A stretch of DNA of 64,000 bases, taken from Ampullaceana balthica (lineage: Eukaryota > Mollusca > Gastropoda > Lymnaeidae). Of this stretch, positions 44,071-55,980 are shown in pieces. The translations under genes and the position numbers were made by a program. Position 1 is the first letter of the stretch, and each line of letters opens with the position of its first letter. The notes beneath the pieces were generated by a model. That model worked only from the letters and a program-made list of their open reading frames with translations, did not search any database and was not told the DNA's origin. Location: assembly GCA_944989445.1 (NCBI GenBank), contig CALYLW010000020.1, positions 290,464 through 354,463 of the forward strand. Direction: 5' to 3'.

Positions 44071-44403
44071 CCAGTGGGGGTTGCACCCTAGGTATGTCTT
44101 TGATGATCCCCCGGTCTGCGGCGGTCCTAACCATGGAGACCCGTGTGCTTTGCCGGGATGGCGCCAAAGTAGTAGCTGGTCGTAGTAGGAAATTCCACCA
44201 CCTCCTTGTGAGGGCAACTTAGTGGGAGGTATCTTCGACTATATGTCCTGGATGCCCTTGGCCGCTTCAGAAGCGACCGCTTTTTTTTTGTACTCAGCTG
44301 TTACGTCCCTTTGGTGGCCAGGTGGCTAAAGGGGTCTTCCGGGAAGACCCACAAAGAGCACTAGGGTCGGGGCTTCTGATTTTCTTCCACATGTAGGTTC
44401 ATA
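44071..44403. other. GC-rich insertion of unknown origin
   Basis: Composition is much more GC-rich than both flanks. It contains ggtggtggaatttcctacta (minus strand) and 'gggatcatcaaagacatacc'. It may be 5' untranslated sequence of a LINE. The short ORFs are not credible. Confidence 0.5.
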
Positions 44404-44859
44404 AATGATTTCGAAAACTGCTTACCTTCAGAATTAGTCCAATTTTCCGAACTCTTAAAAAAGTTATTGTCCGGCCCCAGGCTCAGGGTAAGGAAAAGGA
44501 ATTAGCACAAAGCGAAACTCAAAAAACTTGCACAGAGCTAAAAAGTTTGCTGCTTTTGAATGAGCTATATTTCACACAGTCCTTTACAAATGTACACATC
44601 GCACTTCGCATCTATCTTTCAATGATGACATCAAACTGCAGCTGAGAGCGATCCTTTTCAAAGTTGAAAAGAATATATAATGAGTTAGAATTTGCATGGG
44701 ACGAAAAAGGCTGAATATGCTCTCTCTAATGAGCATTGAAAAGGAACTTGTAAGCTTACTCAGCTTTATTGACTTGATTGAAAACTTCGCCATTTGAAAA
44801 ATGCGCAAACAAAATTTATAGGTGAAATAATAATCATACATATTTTTCAATAATTTTTT
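44404..44859. other. Unassigned
   Basis: Nothing recognised. The 88-codon minus-strand ORF at 44584-44850 shows no known motif. Confidence 0.4.
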
Positions 44860-45485
44860 TTTATTTCAAATAGAGAAAATAATTCGTTACCTCATGAATT
44901 TATTTTTAATACGGAATAACGCGTAATACTATTCTTTACGGGGGCGCGTTCGTAAGCACTAAACAGCGTAAGTCGGCATGGGACCGTCGTAACCGGAGGA
45001 CTACCTGTATATAAACATGCATATCTATGTTTTCACGCCTTTAATAAATATATATATAAAAATATTAACTCAAAGACATTGAAATCTTAATTTTCCTCAA
45101 GAAAAACATCAACAAAGAAAACCCATCTTTTGATTTTTTTTCTTTTTGGGGGAGGGTGATATCAATCGTATTCCCCCCACCCCACTGTGGTGGAAGGAGT
45201 CGTGAGGTGGGATTCGTTCATGCTGTCGGTGTGTCCAAGCCCAAATGGCGTTATATCTTTTAAAACAGAAGACACTGCCTCTTTCATTCCAGCCTTGTTT
45301 AAAGATCTCTCTGCTGCGACTATTTCTTTTATTTTTTCCTAATTTGTTTTAATGTTCTTCGTGTGTTGGGACAGTTTTATTATTGCAAGTCAACTGATAT
45401 TTTTTTAATAAGAATTTTCGCGTTTCACGTATTTCATTGTATTTCTTAATTTCTTAATTTCGCCCCCCCCTAGTGACGCCACTGC
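44860..45485 (-). mobile_element. hAT-like element, CAGTGGCGTCACTAG family, copy 2
   Basis: The reverse complement of this block aligns with 63242-64000: the 'cagtggcgtcactag' end at 45482, G/C run, 'acccatcttttgat', TA-rich run and the 'cgtcgtaaccggagga' block at 44986. It lacks a transposase. Confidence 0.7.
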
Positions 45486-45489
45486 TTCT

Positions 45490-46690
45490 TGCTTCCTTTA
45501 AGATATAGTTGCCGTTTTCTTCTTTTCTCCCAGCATCGTTAGTCGATCTTTGTTCCTTTGTTCTGTAAGTTCTTTGCATTCTGTGTCATACCATCCTGTT
45601 CTTTTCACAATCGGTTTAAATCTAATTGTTTCCTCTGTTTTACTTTAACTATATGTTTCATCTTTGGCCACTGCTGGTTTATAGTAACGTTGCTGGTTGC
45701 TTCTCTTTTATATAATTCTAGTTGATTTTCGATCTTCTGTTGATATTCCTCTGTAATTTTTGGGTCCCCACACAATATTTGACTATCGTACTGTTTTCCT
45801 CTTTTATTTCGTTTGGTATACACATTATTAATTCTTTGTTCATATTTGATCCTAAACAATATATGGTCTGAGTCTATGTCCGCCCCTCTACAACTTTTGA
45901 CATCTAATATGTCAGAGCCATGCCTCCGGTCAATAAGTACATGATCTATTTGATTACGAGTAATTTCATCTGGAGATATCCATGTCGCTTTGTGTATTGG
46001 CTTACGTTGGAAAAGTGTGCAACTGATTGTCACTCCTTTGATGGAAAAGTCTATAAGTCACATTCCGTTGTCATTGCTCTCATTATGTAGACTTTCCTTT
46101 CCGATTGTTGGTCTATAGACTAGTTCTTTCTCAATTTTGGCATTAAAATCACCAAGGACTATTTTCGTATCGTGGCGTGGTGCCTCATCAAATACTCTTT
46201 CCAGTGCTTCATAGAAAGTTTCCTTTACGCTTCCATCTGTATCTTCCGTTGGAGCAGGAGCACAGATTAACGTGATGTTGAACATCTTTCCTCTGATCCT
46301 TACTTATGGAGCATAATCTTTCACTCACTGGTTTCTACCCAGTGACTGCATTTACCGTCTCTCTTTTGACATCAAACCCTGTTCCTAAGGCGTTAGTTTT
46401 TTCTCCACTGTAGAATATTGTATACTCATTGGTACTTAGGACATCTGAGTCGATCCATCTAATGTCTTGCAGTGCTGCAATCACTATTCTATATCTTAAT
46501 AATTCATCCCTGAGTCGGGCCAGGGCACCTGCTCTGTTTAAGCTGAGTACATTCCATGTGGCTATTCGTGTCTCATGTTTTTGGACAGGCATGGATCGTA
46601 ATCCAGTGTAATCAGTCCCAATTTCATTTTGTGGTTTTGTTTTCGTAACTGTAGTTTTTAACGTGACAGGGTCGTCAGCCCTGCGCACAG
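45490..46690 (-). pseudogene. LINE endonuclease domain (RTE/CFDP2-like), broken
   Basis: The minus strand carries an apurinic-type endonuclease/exonuclease/phosphatase domain in order: RIATWNVLSLNRAG and ALQDIRW (46335-46688); a frameshift; APAPTEDTD and VLGDFNAKIEKE (46058-46285); an in-frame stop; then 'RNQIDHVLIDRRHGSDILDV' and SDHILFRIKY; then 'RTGWYDTECKELTEQRNKDR' down to 45493. In working relatives the second motif is LQEIRW; here the catalytic Glu is Asp. The reverse transcriptase that should follow is absent: the copy stops at the hAT-like end near 45485. The family nick-primes its own reverse transcription. This copy is dead. Confidence 0.85.
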
Positions 46691-46965
46691 CCTTCTGGGG
46701 GGATGCCCCTTGTAGCTCTCAGGATAGCTAGCTACCTTTGTTCGGGTTGGGTCCCTGGCCTATGTGGATCCCTCCACTTCCTGTTAGGCAGCAGGTTCTG
46801 ACTTTGGTCCGCCCCAGGTATTTCACTTCCCCGGCACCCTCCATATCTAGTGGGCTTTCCCCAATCCGCCACCTGGGGAGGATGATCAGTATCTCCGCAC
46901 GAGTTCGTAATTAACATAATTTTTTCTAATCCCACCAACACGCAAAAAATTGATTTTAAAATCAT
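46691..46965 (-). mobile_element. Probable 5' region of the same LINE
   Basis: GC-richer minus-strand stretch directly upstream of the endonuclease frame, with 'PTRYGGCRGSEIPGADQ'. It resembles the 5' leader seen before CFDP2-like ORFs. Boundaries uncertain. Confidence 0.5.
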
Positions 46966-47850
46966 TGGTAAGCTGCTCCGTCAAAACTCAGAGTTTAGGT
47001 TTCTGGCAATCATTTCAAAGAATGTCGGACGATGGATTGTAGTGGCCATCTGAACTGAGCTACATAAATATGTTAATAAAAACGCCAGAATGGCACAGTA
47101 CCTTAATAATGTAAAACACGGGATCTAGCTCAAAGGAAACTACACACCAGTGTCATGAAATGTGTAAGGGTGGCAACCAATGAAATCAGAGAAGACCACC
47201 ACGATAACTAGGAAGTAGTTGAAATTTGATTTACTCATCGCTAATGGCAAAAAAAAATTATTGACAAAAAAAACAAAACGGTGAGCATAGAACTATGCCT
47301 AGGAAAATAATGTGTTGGTTGTTTTTTGTTTTATGGTGTTTTTTTGGTCATGTTTTGGCGTTTGATTCGAAATTTCGCCATATTTAAACTGCTTTCCCCT
47401 ATACTTTTCTACTTTTATATGCAGACATGAAATAAGAAAAATACTTCGTGTCTACAGATCTTGCTGTTCATTATTTATCTAACTGAGCTTCGACTGAAGA
47501 AAAGCTGAACATTTCAAGACCATTAGTACACGTACAAATTGATTTGTTGTTTTAGGTCTGCACCTAACATTTCGACTTACTTTATGTGATTTTTATTTGC
47601 TTTTCATGAGATCCAAAATAATGAAATGTGTGTCGTAATGTCTAAAATCAATATGTCAAAACAAACTGCGCAAGCTGCTTACCACAAACTCGTTTTACTT
47701 TAACTTGATTCTTTTTCGCCTTTTATCGTTTACCGAAACATAAATCTGGAAAATGGAAAATGGTTAATTAATTAGATTTTTAGTGTTTATTTAGTATTCT
47801 ACAGCTAAATATAGCAAGGAAACCAGGTGAATTTTACAGCCGATTGGTGA
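46966..47850. other. Unassigned AT-rich stretch
   Basis: No gene or repeat recognised. Confidence 0.45.
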
Positions 47851-47854
47851 ATAG

Positions 47855-47955
47855 CCCTCCCTAGCCTGCAGTAAAACAACCCCACATTACCATTAGTAAA
47901 ACAACCCACTCTCCCCTGTGGTAAAACAACCCTCCCTGACTTATAGTAAAACTTG
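47855..47955. repeat. Degenerate GTAAAACAACCC modules
   Basis: Four imperfect units of the agtaaaacaacccnc type, each about 27 bp. They resemble in style the module arrays at 27882 and 35725. No inverted partner found. Confidence 0.6.
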
Positions 47956-48009
47956 ACTTTTTAGATATATCTCAACAATCATTCGCAGTTTTTTTTAATA
48001 GATGTCCTT

Positions 48010-48221
48010 TACGTGGGGCGGTTGTTTGGTATAAAAATTAAAGATTTATAATTTAGAAGGCAAAAGAGAGATCTATATATATATAAGTGAGAGAATGAAT
48101 GAACTGCATATATTAAACCTCATAAGCGCCCGCCCCACGTTTTTAGTCATATTAAATAAAATTACTTGAACTTATAAGTTTTAAATTATATTCTTCTTTT
48201 TAGTCCGCTTATAAAAACGTA
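48010..48221. mobile_element. Foldback element, partial copy
   Basis: Centre and right arm of the family at 37547-37836; most of the left arm is missing (starts acgtggggcgg). A TA run lies at 48076-48087. Confidence 0.75.
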
Positions 48222-48459
48222 ATTTTTAAAAATCTTTTTTTTTACTTCTATTTATTTTTATGTTTCTTTTATGAAATGATTGAAACGGGAATTGTGTTTT
48301 AGATTGAAATAGATTTTTTAAAAATCTTTCTTTTAAAATATTTTTTAAATCATGCTCATTTAGACAATTAACCTCACAATTATTGTTTGGGGCATGGGAA
48401 TAATTCATTACACTATAAACGCCAGGTTAGACTTCAATCGTGATTTGAAGTGTCATGGG

Positions 48460-48655
48460 CAGGGCTGGTCTTAGGCCACTGTAACCTGGGCGGCCGCATT
48501 GGCCCCCCACACCTTCATAAGCCCTGCAAATCTTAATGTTCTCTTATTATCCTTATTAATTCCTTATACCTATCCAGCCTACCCATTCTGGGCGCCGCGC
48601 AATCCGTATCGCAAAGTAAGCCGCATAGGGACCCAAGATTGCTAAGGCCGCCCTG
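48460..48655. mobile_element. hAT MITE, CAGGGCTGGTCTTAGG ends
   Basis: 196 bp; right end ctaaggccgccctg. Flanks gtcatggg and gtcaaggg match in seven of eight positions. Confidence 0.85.
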
Positions 48656-48663
48656 GTCAAGGG

Positions 48664-50100
48664 CTGTAACTATTATTTTAAATAAATAAACTAATTGTAT
48701 TCTCTAAAGACGATAAGAAAATTTCATTCAGTTGAAATATTGTGCTGTAAAGATTTCATTGTCTTGCAAAATAGGTGATACAAATTCTCATTGAAATTTA
48801 ATTATGGATTATACAAAGATATCACTAAACATAAATGTATAAGTATAAGACACAAAGATTTGATTAAGCTTTAATAAATTCAGTTTTCTTTTTTCTAAAT
48901 GACGTCATAAATCCTGAAAATTGCCATGTAATACTCCACCTCCGCCGTCCTTTGTGAGGCAATGAGCCAATCGCATTGAACAACTATAAACAACCCAGCA
49001 AACGAGTTATACCACAGAAAACACATAAACTGACTGTACTGGGTCAATTGTTAATCAATAGTTATCACAAAAGCACATCTACATTGACAAAAAAGGCCCC
49101 GGACCTGATCCTGAAATGTTTTGGGATAAAACAATAAATTTATCCTATAGATAAAGTCTTTAAAGCTAGACGATCGAGCTGAAATCTGTGTTTTGTTTGT
49201 TTGTTTTTTGGAGCAGCCAATTTGAAAACCCCTAAATATTTCGGTTAACAGCGCTGCAACCATTCGATATTTCAATGCGGCTGTCTCGTGACATCAGTTG
49301 CTTTTGTTTTTTTTAAAGTCGTGGAAAGTCGAGATGCTATTCGTGGAAATCTGACGTATACGTAGGGGTGGGGGAGAAGTATTTTAAATATTGTCCTAAC
49401 TCTGACAGGCTACAACCCTATCTCCTAGTTACAAAATTTCCTAAAATTTCCCATTAGCCTCGTATCATATCCCATACATCGGACAGACGTTGCGTGTTGC
49501 TGTTCTTTAAGACTTTCTCTCCTTGAACTTTTTTTTTGGCCACATTTTCTTTCAGAACATTCCGATTTGTTCCGTAAATGTATCATCTTTCTCATAAAAT
49601 CATGAATGACAGCGTCTGACTCTGATTTGTTGACAAATGATGGCAAGAGGAACTCGGACTCAACTGTTAATTATATAAGCATTTTTTTAAAAAAAGATAT
49701 TTTAGCTGACAATTTTTTTAACATTCCTTATGAGAATAGCTTGCTATCAGCTAGAGTTTAAGTCTATATAACACTCCTTCCAGTACATACTTGCTGTAGT
49801 CAAATGTGGACAAAAGAAATACATAGAAAGATCATTTGAACGAAAGCGGCGGGGGCCGTATGTTTAGTAATCACCAGCTATGTCCATGAACAACTATGAA
49901 TAACAAGATAATGAGAACAGTGATAAATACACGTAAAAGGATTCATATTTCTTTTAGATAACGCATTATTGGGTCGTTGTCTTCACGGGATGGGAACCCT
50001 TTACCACTACATGTAAATGTTTTTAAATCCATGTGACAGAAATAACTAGATCCATTGATACTCCCGTAGTATATTTGAAAGTTTAGTTGGGACATTTTTT
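48664..50100. other. Unassigned
   Basis: No recognised gene. The minus-strand ORF at 49425-49646 (73 codons) has no known motif. Confidence 0.45.
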
Positions 50101-50124
50101 TTTATGTTGAAAGATTTTGCCATA

Positions 50125-50465
50125 TCTTCCCTAAATGAGTTTAAAGTTTGTTCCCTATCTCCATTAAGGTTGGTCCACACCTCTCAAATGCTCGCGAGTA
50201 TTTGAGAGGTGTGGACCAACCTTTAATTGAATCTAATGTTTGTTCCATATCTCCTTTAGTTGAATTTAGTGCGTGTTCCATATCTCCCCTACTTGTATTT
50301 AATGTTTGTTCCATATCTCCACTACTTGTATTCAATGTTTTTCCATATCAACCTTACTTTAATTTAATGTGTGTTCCATATCAACCTTACTTTAATTTAA
50401 TGTGTGTTCCATATCTCCCTTACTTGAATGAAACGGTTGTTCCATATCTCAACTACTTGTGTTTA
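50125..50465. repeat. 33-bp degenerate tandem repeat
   Basis: Units contain tttgttccatatctcc and cttgtatttaatg. Because 33 is a multiple of three, the minus strand reads an 11-residue repeat (GDMEQTLNTS-like) and the plus strand is also open. I regard this as a minisatellite. A 56-bp palindrome is inserted after the first unit. Confidence 0.8.
50167..50222. mobile_element. 56-bp near-perfect palindrome flanked by TTA
   Basis: Arms of 28 bp starting aggttggtccacacctctca are inverted with one mismatched pair around ctcgcgag. TTA flanks both sides (50164-50166 and 50223-50225). It interrupts the tandem repeat, so it looks like an inserted element made only of its ends. Confidence 0.75.
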
Positions 50466-51019
50466 TATTGCTTAATTCCAGTGTCCTCAAAATGCAGTGT
50501 TCTATTAGTCATGTATTACACGAAAATGTGCGTCAAAAATGTATGTAGTTAAGTACTGGCTAGTTCGTGTCAAACTAATCAATTCGTGTACCAGGTTCAT
50601 TGACATTTTGACATTATGGTGAAATACGTTTATTTCCCGTGTCAGTTCAGGAGAGTGCGCGCCAGTTAACGTTACGAATCCGCCGACAGTGCGTTTCGTT
50701 CTTACGTCCATGTATTTTGTAATTGCCAACAGCACAGAATATCCCCCAAAATGTTAGCGTTATAAAATCATCATTTATGTCAATTTTCTAACCATTCATA
50801 CGGACCTTCCTCAGTTGGTATTGTAGAATGGAGGCAGGGAATTGAGGGGAAAAGATAAAAAGGACACTTAAAATTTTAATATTTTACTAGTAATGAGCCA
50901 TCATAAATAAAATAACTAACATATATTTATTAACTATATTTTTTTAAATTATATTTTCCCCCTTCTCATAAGATCGAAAGTCTGTTATTATGTTGTGTAA
51001 ATTATAAATATTTTTATGA
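50466..51019. other. Unassigned
   Basis: The minus-strand ORF 50505-50735 (76 codons) is of unknown kind. Nothing else recognised. Confidence 0.4.
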
Positions 51020-51840
51020 GGGCTGTTAACGATTAATTTTAATTTAATCGTTAACTTTTGAAAAATTAACGATTAATTAATCGTTAATTTCGATTTTAAT
51101 GCCAAAAATTGAATTGTATGGTGTCATAAGTAAAATTTATTAAACGTACTTGTCGAAAATCGAAATAACACTGGAATGACTTATTTATATGACATCTTTT
51201 AACCAACAACGCAAACAGACAAGTGTATTCACATTCTTTGGTTCAATTGATGAGCGGGTCTTATTGACAATATAACCAGCCGAGCTGAACGATTGTTCAC
51301 ATAGCTTTAGATTGTCTCAGCTGAAGTTTCTAACATTGTAGTGGATGTTTGATTTGCAGATCATATGCAAGCGAAGTTGTAGAACCATGGTAGCATTGTT
51401 CTCTATAAGCAGCGTGGCTGCGCAGATATTTGACCGACGCCAAGCAGGAGTTTAGAATCACCATGCAGCAAATTTTGTAAAATATTTGCACAAAAAATGA
51501 ACGCTGTGCAACTTTGCACACGAGTTGTTGTTTTTTTAAACTTAGCACACGGACCAACGAAGCTTAGACTTTTAGGGAACATTGCATAGTGGCAAACGAT
51601 TTCTCTCAGTGGACACAATAACCTTTATCAACATTTTAACATTCACGTCAGTCAATAGTTTAAAACCAAAATGTTCGTGTAATCGTCCGGAAATTAGTTT
51701 ATATTTATCGGCCAAAATATTTTACATATTGATTTCCAGCACATTTATAAGTGGTGGGTCGATTAATGGTTAAAAAAATTTTACTCGTTAAAATTTTTAA
51801 CAATTAATTGAGAAATTAATCGTTAATTTCCGCAGCCCTA
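51020..51840 (-). mobile_element. Internally deleted hAT element, AGGGCTG ends, with hATC remnant
   Basis: Ends agggctgttaacgattaa (51020) and the inverted ttaatttccgcagccct (51840). The minus strand encodes a C-terminal hATC stretch (LCEQSFSSAGYIVNKTRSSI, then VNTLVCLRCWLKDVI) ending near 51193. The rest of the transposase is missing. Another hAT MITE is nested at 51395-51587. Confidence 0.8.
51395..51587. mobile_element. hAT MITE, CAATGTTCCCT ends, nested
   Basis: The left end cattgttctctataagc and right end ttagggaacattg are inverted. Flanks catggtag and catagtgg share six of eight bases. A related copy is at about 56690-56909 (shared 'gtgcagatat', 'gcagcaaattttg', 'gggaacattgc'). Confidence 0.7.
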
Positions 51841-52690
51841 AATTTTTATTTTAACTTTTTTAATCCTTGGAAAATCTAGTAATTATCAAAATTTTAATCT
51901 CTGATCAACCGACCGATTTTTTTTTCATTTGACAGATTTGTCAAATATATTTGTCAAATAATCGTAATTTAACATTAAATTAGTCAGTTTAATGTATGAA
52001 TATATGTTTTCATATTTAACAATAAAGCAAAGAAATGAATCTTTTGATATAATTTTTTAAATTATCTTTAAAGATAACTTTAATTATAATTTTAATTATT
52101 ATTATGAATTTAATTATTACAAAACTTTTTAATCTTCTAAAGTTAAACACATTTTTGGGGAGATAGGTTGATCTGATTGTTTGAAAGAACTGAAAATTGC
52201 TGTTAAATGTCGTTAGAGTTACAGCAATTTTTAAATAATTTTTTAAAAATATTTGTAAAGCTTGGGTTCCGCCTCCTCATTCCTACTTCAGGAAAATGTA
52301 TTGGTCACACGAGTATCTTATTAAAAAAGAATCTAAAATGTATCATCTCCTTGTCACTCAGCTATGGGTATCCGTTTTTCTGGAGCATAAAATGTGCGTG
52401 CGGGATAAGGTTGACTGAATTGTTTACTATTGCGACTTTCAACTGAGCATTGAGAATTTCTGGCACACTCATGGTTGATTATAATCAGTACATGTCTATT
52501 CGAGCGAAACGGTGTTATATTTCTTACAAAAATCATACTACCGATTATAGTGGATTTTGACAAGTTAAGTATGACATATCAATTCTTTGAAAACTATTTA
52601 CAAAGCTTAACCGTTTTTAAATTCGAATTCAATTACTGCGACATATTTATAATATAACTTAATATAATTCTATGACATAATATAATATCT
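51841..52690. other. Unassigned AT-rich stretch
   Basis: Nothing recognised. Short overlapping ORFs near 52207-52657 lack known motifs. Confidence 0.45.
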
Positions 52691-52948
52691 ATATGAAGAC
52701 CACAAGGGTAGAAACGGCTATGTGACATTTTTGAAATTTTGTAGTTACCCTTTGTATCTGATAGAGGATTAAAAATTGAATGCTCTGAATTGGGTTTTAT
52801 GAAAAAACTATGTCCCTGACCCTATTAAAATTTCAAATCTATTTAGTTAATTTCTAAGAAATCTATATAATTTTGAACTTTTAAATTTCAATATCTCAAA
52901 AGCACAAAAATGTGACATAGCCGTTTCTTCCCTTGAGCTCTTCATATA
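52691..52948. mobile_element. MITE with about 42-bp inverted ends (ATATGAAGA...GAAACGGCTATG)
   Basis: The left arm 52691-52732 and right arm 52906-52948 are inverted with a few mismatches and share gaaacggctatgt. TA bases lie at both outer edges. No ORF. It abuts the Helitron-like element. Confidence 0.75.
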
Positions 52949-53407
52949 TATAAAAAAATGAAAGTATATTTGTCTGTCTGCATCTCATTTATAGCTGACT
53001 AAACCATTCATCCGACCGCCATGAAACTTTTGGAGACTATTTAGTACGCTCCCGGGATGGTAACTGGCAACTTTTTACCACGTTTTTATTAATTTGCTTT
53101 CGTATATGTCTGTTTTTCTGTATGTCCGCAATTTTTCAAATTTGCTAACGTAAAATTAAACCACTTCTGATAATCCTAGAGAGCTCAAAATTTTACCACA
53201 GATAGATCTTGGATGACGATGCCTTGTATCAAAATTTCAGATCGATCGAATGTACCGCAATTATATTATTGCATTTTTTATTTTATCTCTATATAAGCAT
53301 CTAGGGCGCTCAGTTTACTTAGCGAATAGCTTTGCCTAACTTGATGAATATCTTTGCATAACTTAGCAAGCACTGAGATCGTTGCAACGCACGACGGGTC
53401 TGCTAGT
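52942..53407 (+). mobile_element. Helitron-like non-autonomous element
   Basis: The 5' end tcatatatataaaaaaatga then a 'tgtctgtctgcatctc' block, and the 3' end acgacgggtctgctag followed by T, fit the Helitron pattern (5' TC, 3' CTAG before T). No flanking duplication, as expected. The interior includes the GATCGATC repeat (53085-53300). No Rep/helicase. Confidence 0.7.
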
Positions 53408-53906
53408 TTTATAATAAAATATAATATTTTAAAACATAATATAATATAATGTAATATAATACAATAAAGTAGGGTATAAAAATGTTTAAAGCTTATAAAA
53501 GTAATTTAAAAAAATTAAAAACGTTTAAGAATTTTCTGAAACCACCAAAATAGTTTCCTGCGTCATTTGTTGCCTACAACTGACAGTTGACAACTGCTTG
53601 TTTGCGTGTGTTTTTGGAAGCCGTCGAAAAATGCTGTAATGCAATAAACCGCGTGCACCTCATCGCCTCGAAGCGCGCTTCACCTTGCCCAGAAGACGGG
53701 CTTCCCTGACTCACGCACCTTGTCATGTTAGATTATCTAACTACGCATCAATTTTTTCGCACTAGAAATTGCTCTTACCTTATTGTACAACCTGTGGGGT
53801 CATACGATTTCAACGAGGAGATTTGTCATTATATTGATAACATCTGCCCAGACCGTTTACGCCATGCAAAAGATTCAAAGATTTGTTGTCATCAACATTG
53901 TTGTTA
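53408..53906. other. Unassigned
   Basis: A short TATAATA-rich run is at 53415-53465. The 60-codon ORF at 53725 runs into the LINE end and is not convincing. Confidence 0.4.
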
Positions 53907-54020
53907 ATCTTATCTTATCTTATGCTCTTTCTATACAGAAGATCACTGCGACCTACGCTTATCTTTGTTTTGTGTCTTGTCTTGCATTTTGATTAGAGTT
54001 TTCATGGAGTTGGTTTCTAA
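53907..54020 (-). mobile_element. LINE 3'-end fragment
   Basis: ttaatcttatcttatcttat tail, then 'ctatacagaagatcactgcg' and 'cctacgcttatc', the complement of the LINE 3' block. Only about 110 bp. Confidence 0.75.
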
Positions 54021-54925
54021 ATTAAGGATGGCAAATGTATATTACTATAATTTTGCTAAATTGGTTCTATTCACATGTTTACTGTAACCTAAACAAATAT
54101 TTCAAGGAATTTAGCCACGGATATGTTTCCCCTCGTATTTTGCTCCTTTTCAAGCAACTTAAAACGCAATACCAACTGTCGCGTACATCTATTCCCTAAA
54201 TCATTTGGTACAGTATATACGATTTTGAATTTCTAATGCACCCAAACCAAAAGATTCTTATCCCTGCTGACTAGCAATACTTGTTTCTGCACTGTTATGT
54301 AAGTCAGAGCAACCGCACGTTTCACATCAATTTATAACGAATAATGTCGTCAGTATTACACAGACGCGTTATAGACTGGGTCCATCCAGCTTAATGCAGC
54401 AGACGTGTAATTATCTTCAGTGCTCTTGTGTTAGCCAAATTATCTCTCAGTTGATAATGGTAAACCCTGTTTTTTGAAATGTCAGCTGTTATGATGTAGA
54501 ATAAATTATGTTGTTGGTCTATTTAATACAATGAAATGTGTTACAAAGCGCCCCACTGAGATAACACAAATAATAGTAATCATTTTACCCACATAAATAC
54601 GATGTAACTGTGTTGGACGATCTAATCAGTGTTACAGGTCCAGCTAAAGAAGCAACACTCAACATCTCATACCCCAATTTAACACACACAAAAACTCTTA
54701 TAAATTTTAAGCATAATGTATGCAATCTTCTAATTTATCCTGCCATAGCCATAAGAGATACTCATGACGGGTTTCGGGCCATCTCAATTTTTTTTTGCTC
54801 GCAAATTTGCATCCGAAAAAATGTCCCCGGTCGCATCAACCTTTCCCACAGTTCCGCCTAATCATTGAAACTCCTTGTTGTACAGCGGTAATTTCGTGAC
54901 AATTATATTATTATTTGATTGATGT
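54021..54925. other. Unassigned
   Basis: No gene recognised. Confidence 0.4.
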
Positions 54926-54927
54926 AC

Positions 54928-55000
54928 GGCAAGGGTCACCAAACTACGGTCCGCGGTTCATATCCGGCCCATGACGCACAGTATGTTTGCCATCAGTTAT
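54928..55000. mobile_element. hAT MITE end fragment
   Basis: caagggtcaccaaactacgg and 'cggcccatgacgcacag' resemble the left end of 34909-35106. No right end found. Confidence 0.5.
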
Positions 55001-55507
55001 TGAAAAATGTATAGAGAATGAGACTTTGCGATTCAATTTTTATTTACTTGTCCTGATAAGCAAGCTAGGAGATCTTTACGCGTGCGATACCTCCTGAATG
55101 CTAAGTGCCCTAAATATAATATTTTCATTATTTTCATGGTTATTGTAATTTTTGCTTATTTTGCGCCATCCAAGGTCCTTCTTCGGCTAATAATATGTCT
55201 TATTACATTCTTGTTTTATCATATTTTCCATGGCAAAAAAATAAAGATATTTTTGTTTCCTGATTCCTCCTGATGTCATCAATAGTCCGTTTTCAGTGAA
55301 ATTTAGAATTAAGATACTTCTTTCTGCAAATAAAGTACAGAAAACTAGTAGCGTAATAGGAGAGAAGGTGTTGCCGTCTTGAAATAGAGCTATTTGTGGA
55401 TTTAAAATAAAACGAAACGTCTTTCAACATAGTCAAAGTTTTATGAAAGATTACGAGCTGAAAGTACATTGAACCTGTTTTAGAAACAAGGGAGGAAGTT
55501 TTTTTTT
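55001..55507. other. Unassigned
   Basis: Nothing recognised. The 63-codon ORF at 55082 is AT-rich and without motif. Confidence 0.4.
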
Positions 55508-55980
55508 AAATCCTTTATATTAACTCGTGGTGTCTGCGGCCGACCGACCGACCTTGCTTGCTTGCTTGCTTGCTTGTCGCCAAAACTTTTGATCGATTTT
55601 AACCCACTTGCTCGCAAGATAGCGAGCTGAAATTTTGCAGGCAGTTTCGTACCGATGATAAAAACAATGTATCAAAATTTCAGATCGATCGCATGTATCG
55701 TAATTAAATTATTGATTTTTTAGATTATTTTATTTATTCCTATGTATCATGCTATTTTTTGAGATAGAGCGTCGCGGTGCGTATTATATTGAACAACCTT
55801 TCTGTCGCGCAATAAGGTGCGTATTTTACTGACAACACTTTTTATAAACCTATTCCTGATCGGTGCGCATTATATTAAACACGTTTTACGACACAACTGC
55901 AATTTTGTATTTTTGGATGGTCTTGCGCTGCGTGTTATAATGAACATTCTTTTAGTTACGTCTCATACGTAAAGGATTTA
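55508..55980 (-). mobile_element. MITE-like element, AAATCCTTTAT family, reverse copy
   Basis: Reverse complement of 18097-18545 over its whole length, with extra tgcttgcttgct units at 55555-55578. Confidence 0.7.

Noticed and set aside
50148..50552. 134-codon plus-strand ORF
   Set aside because: Runs through the 33-bp tandem repeat and the inserted palindrome; low complexity.
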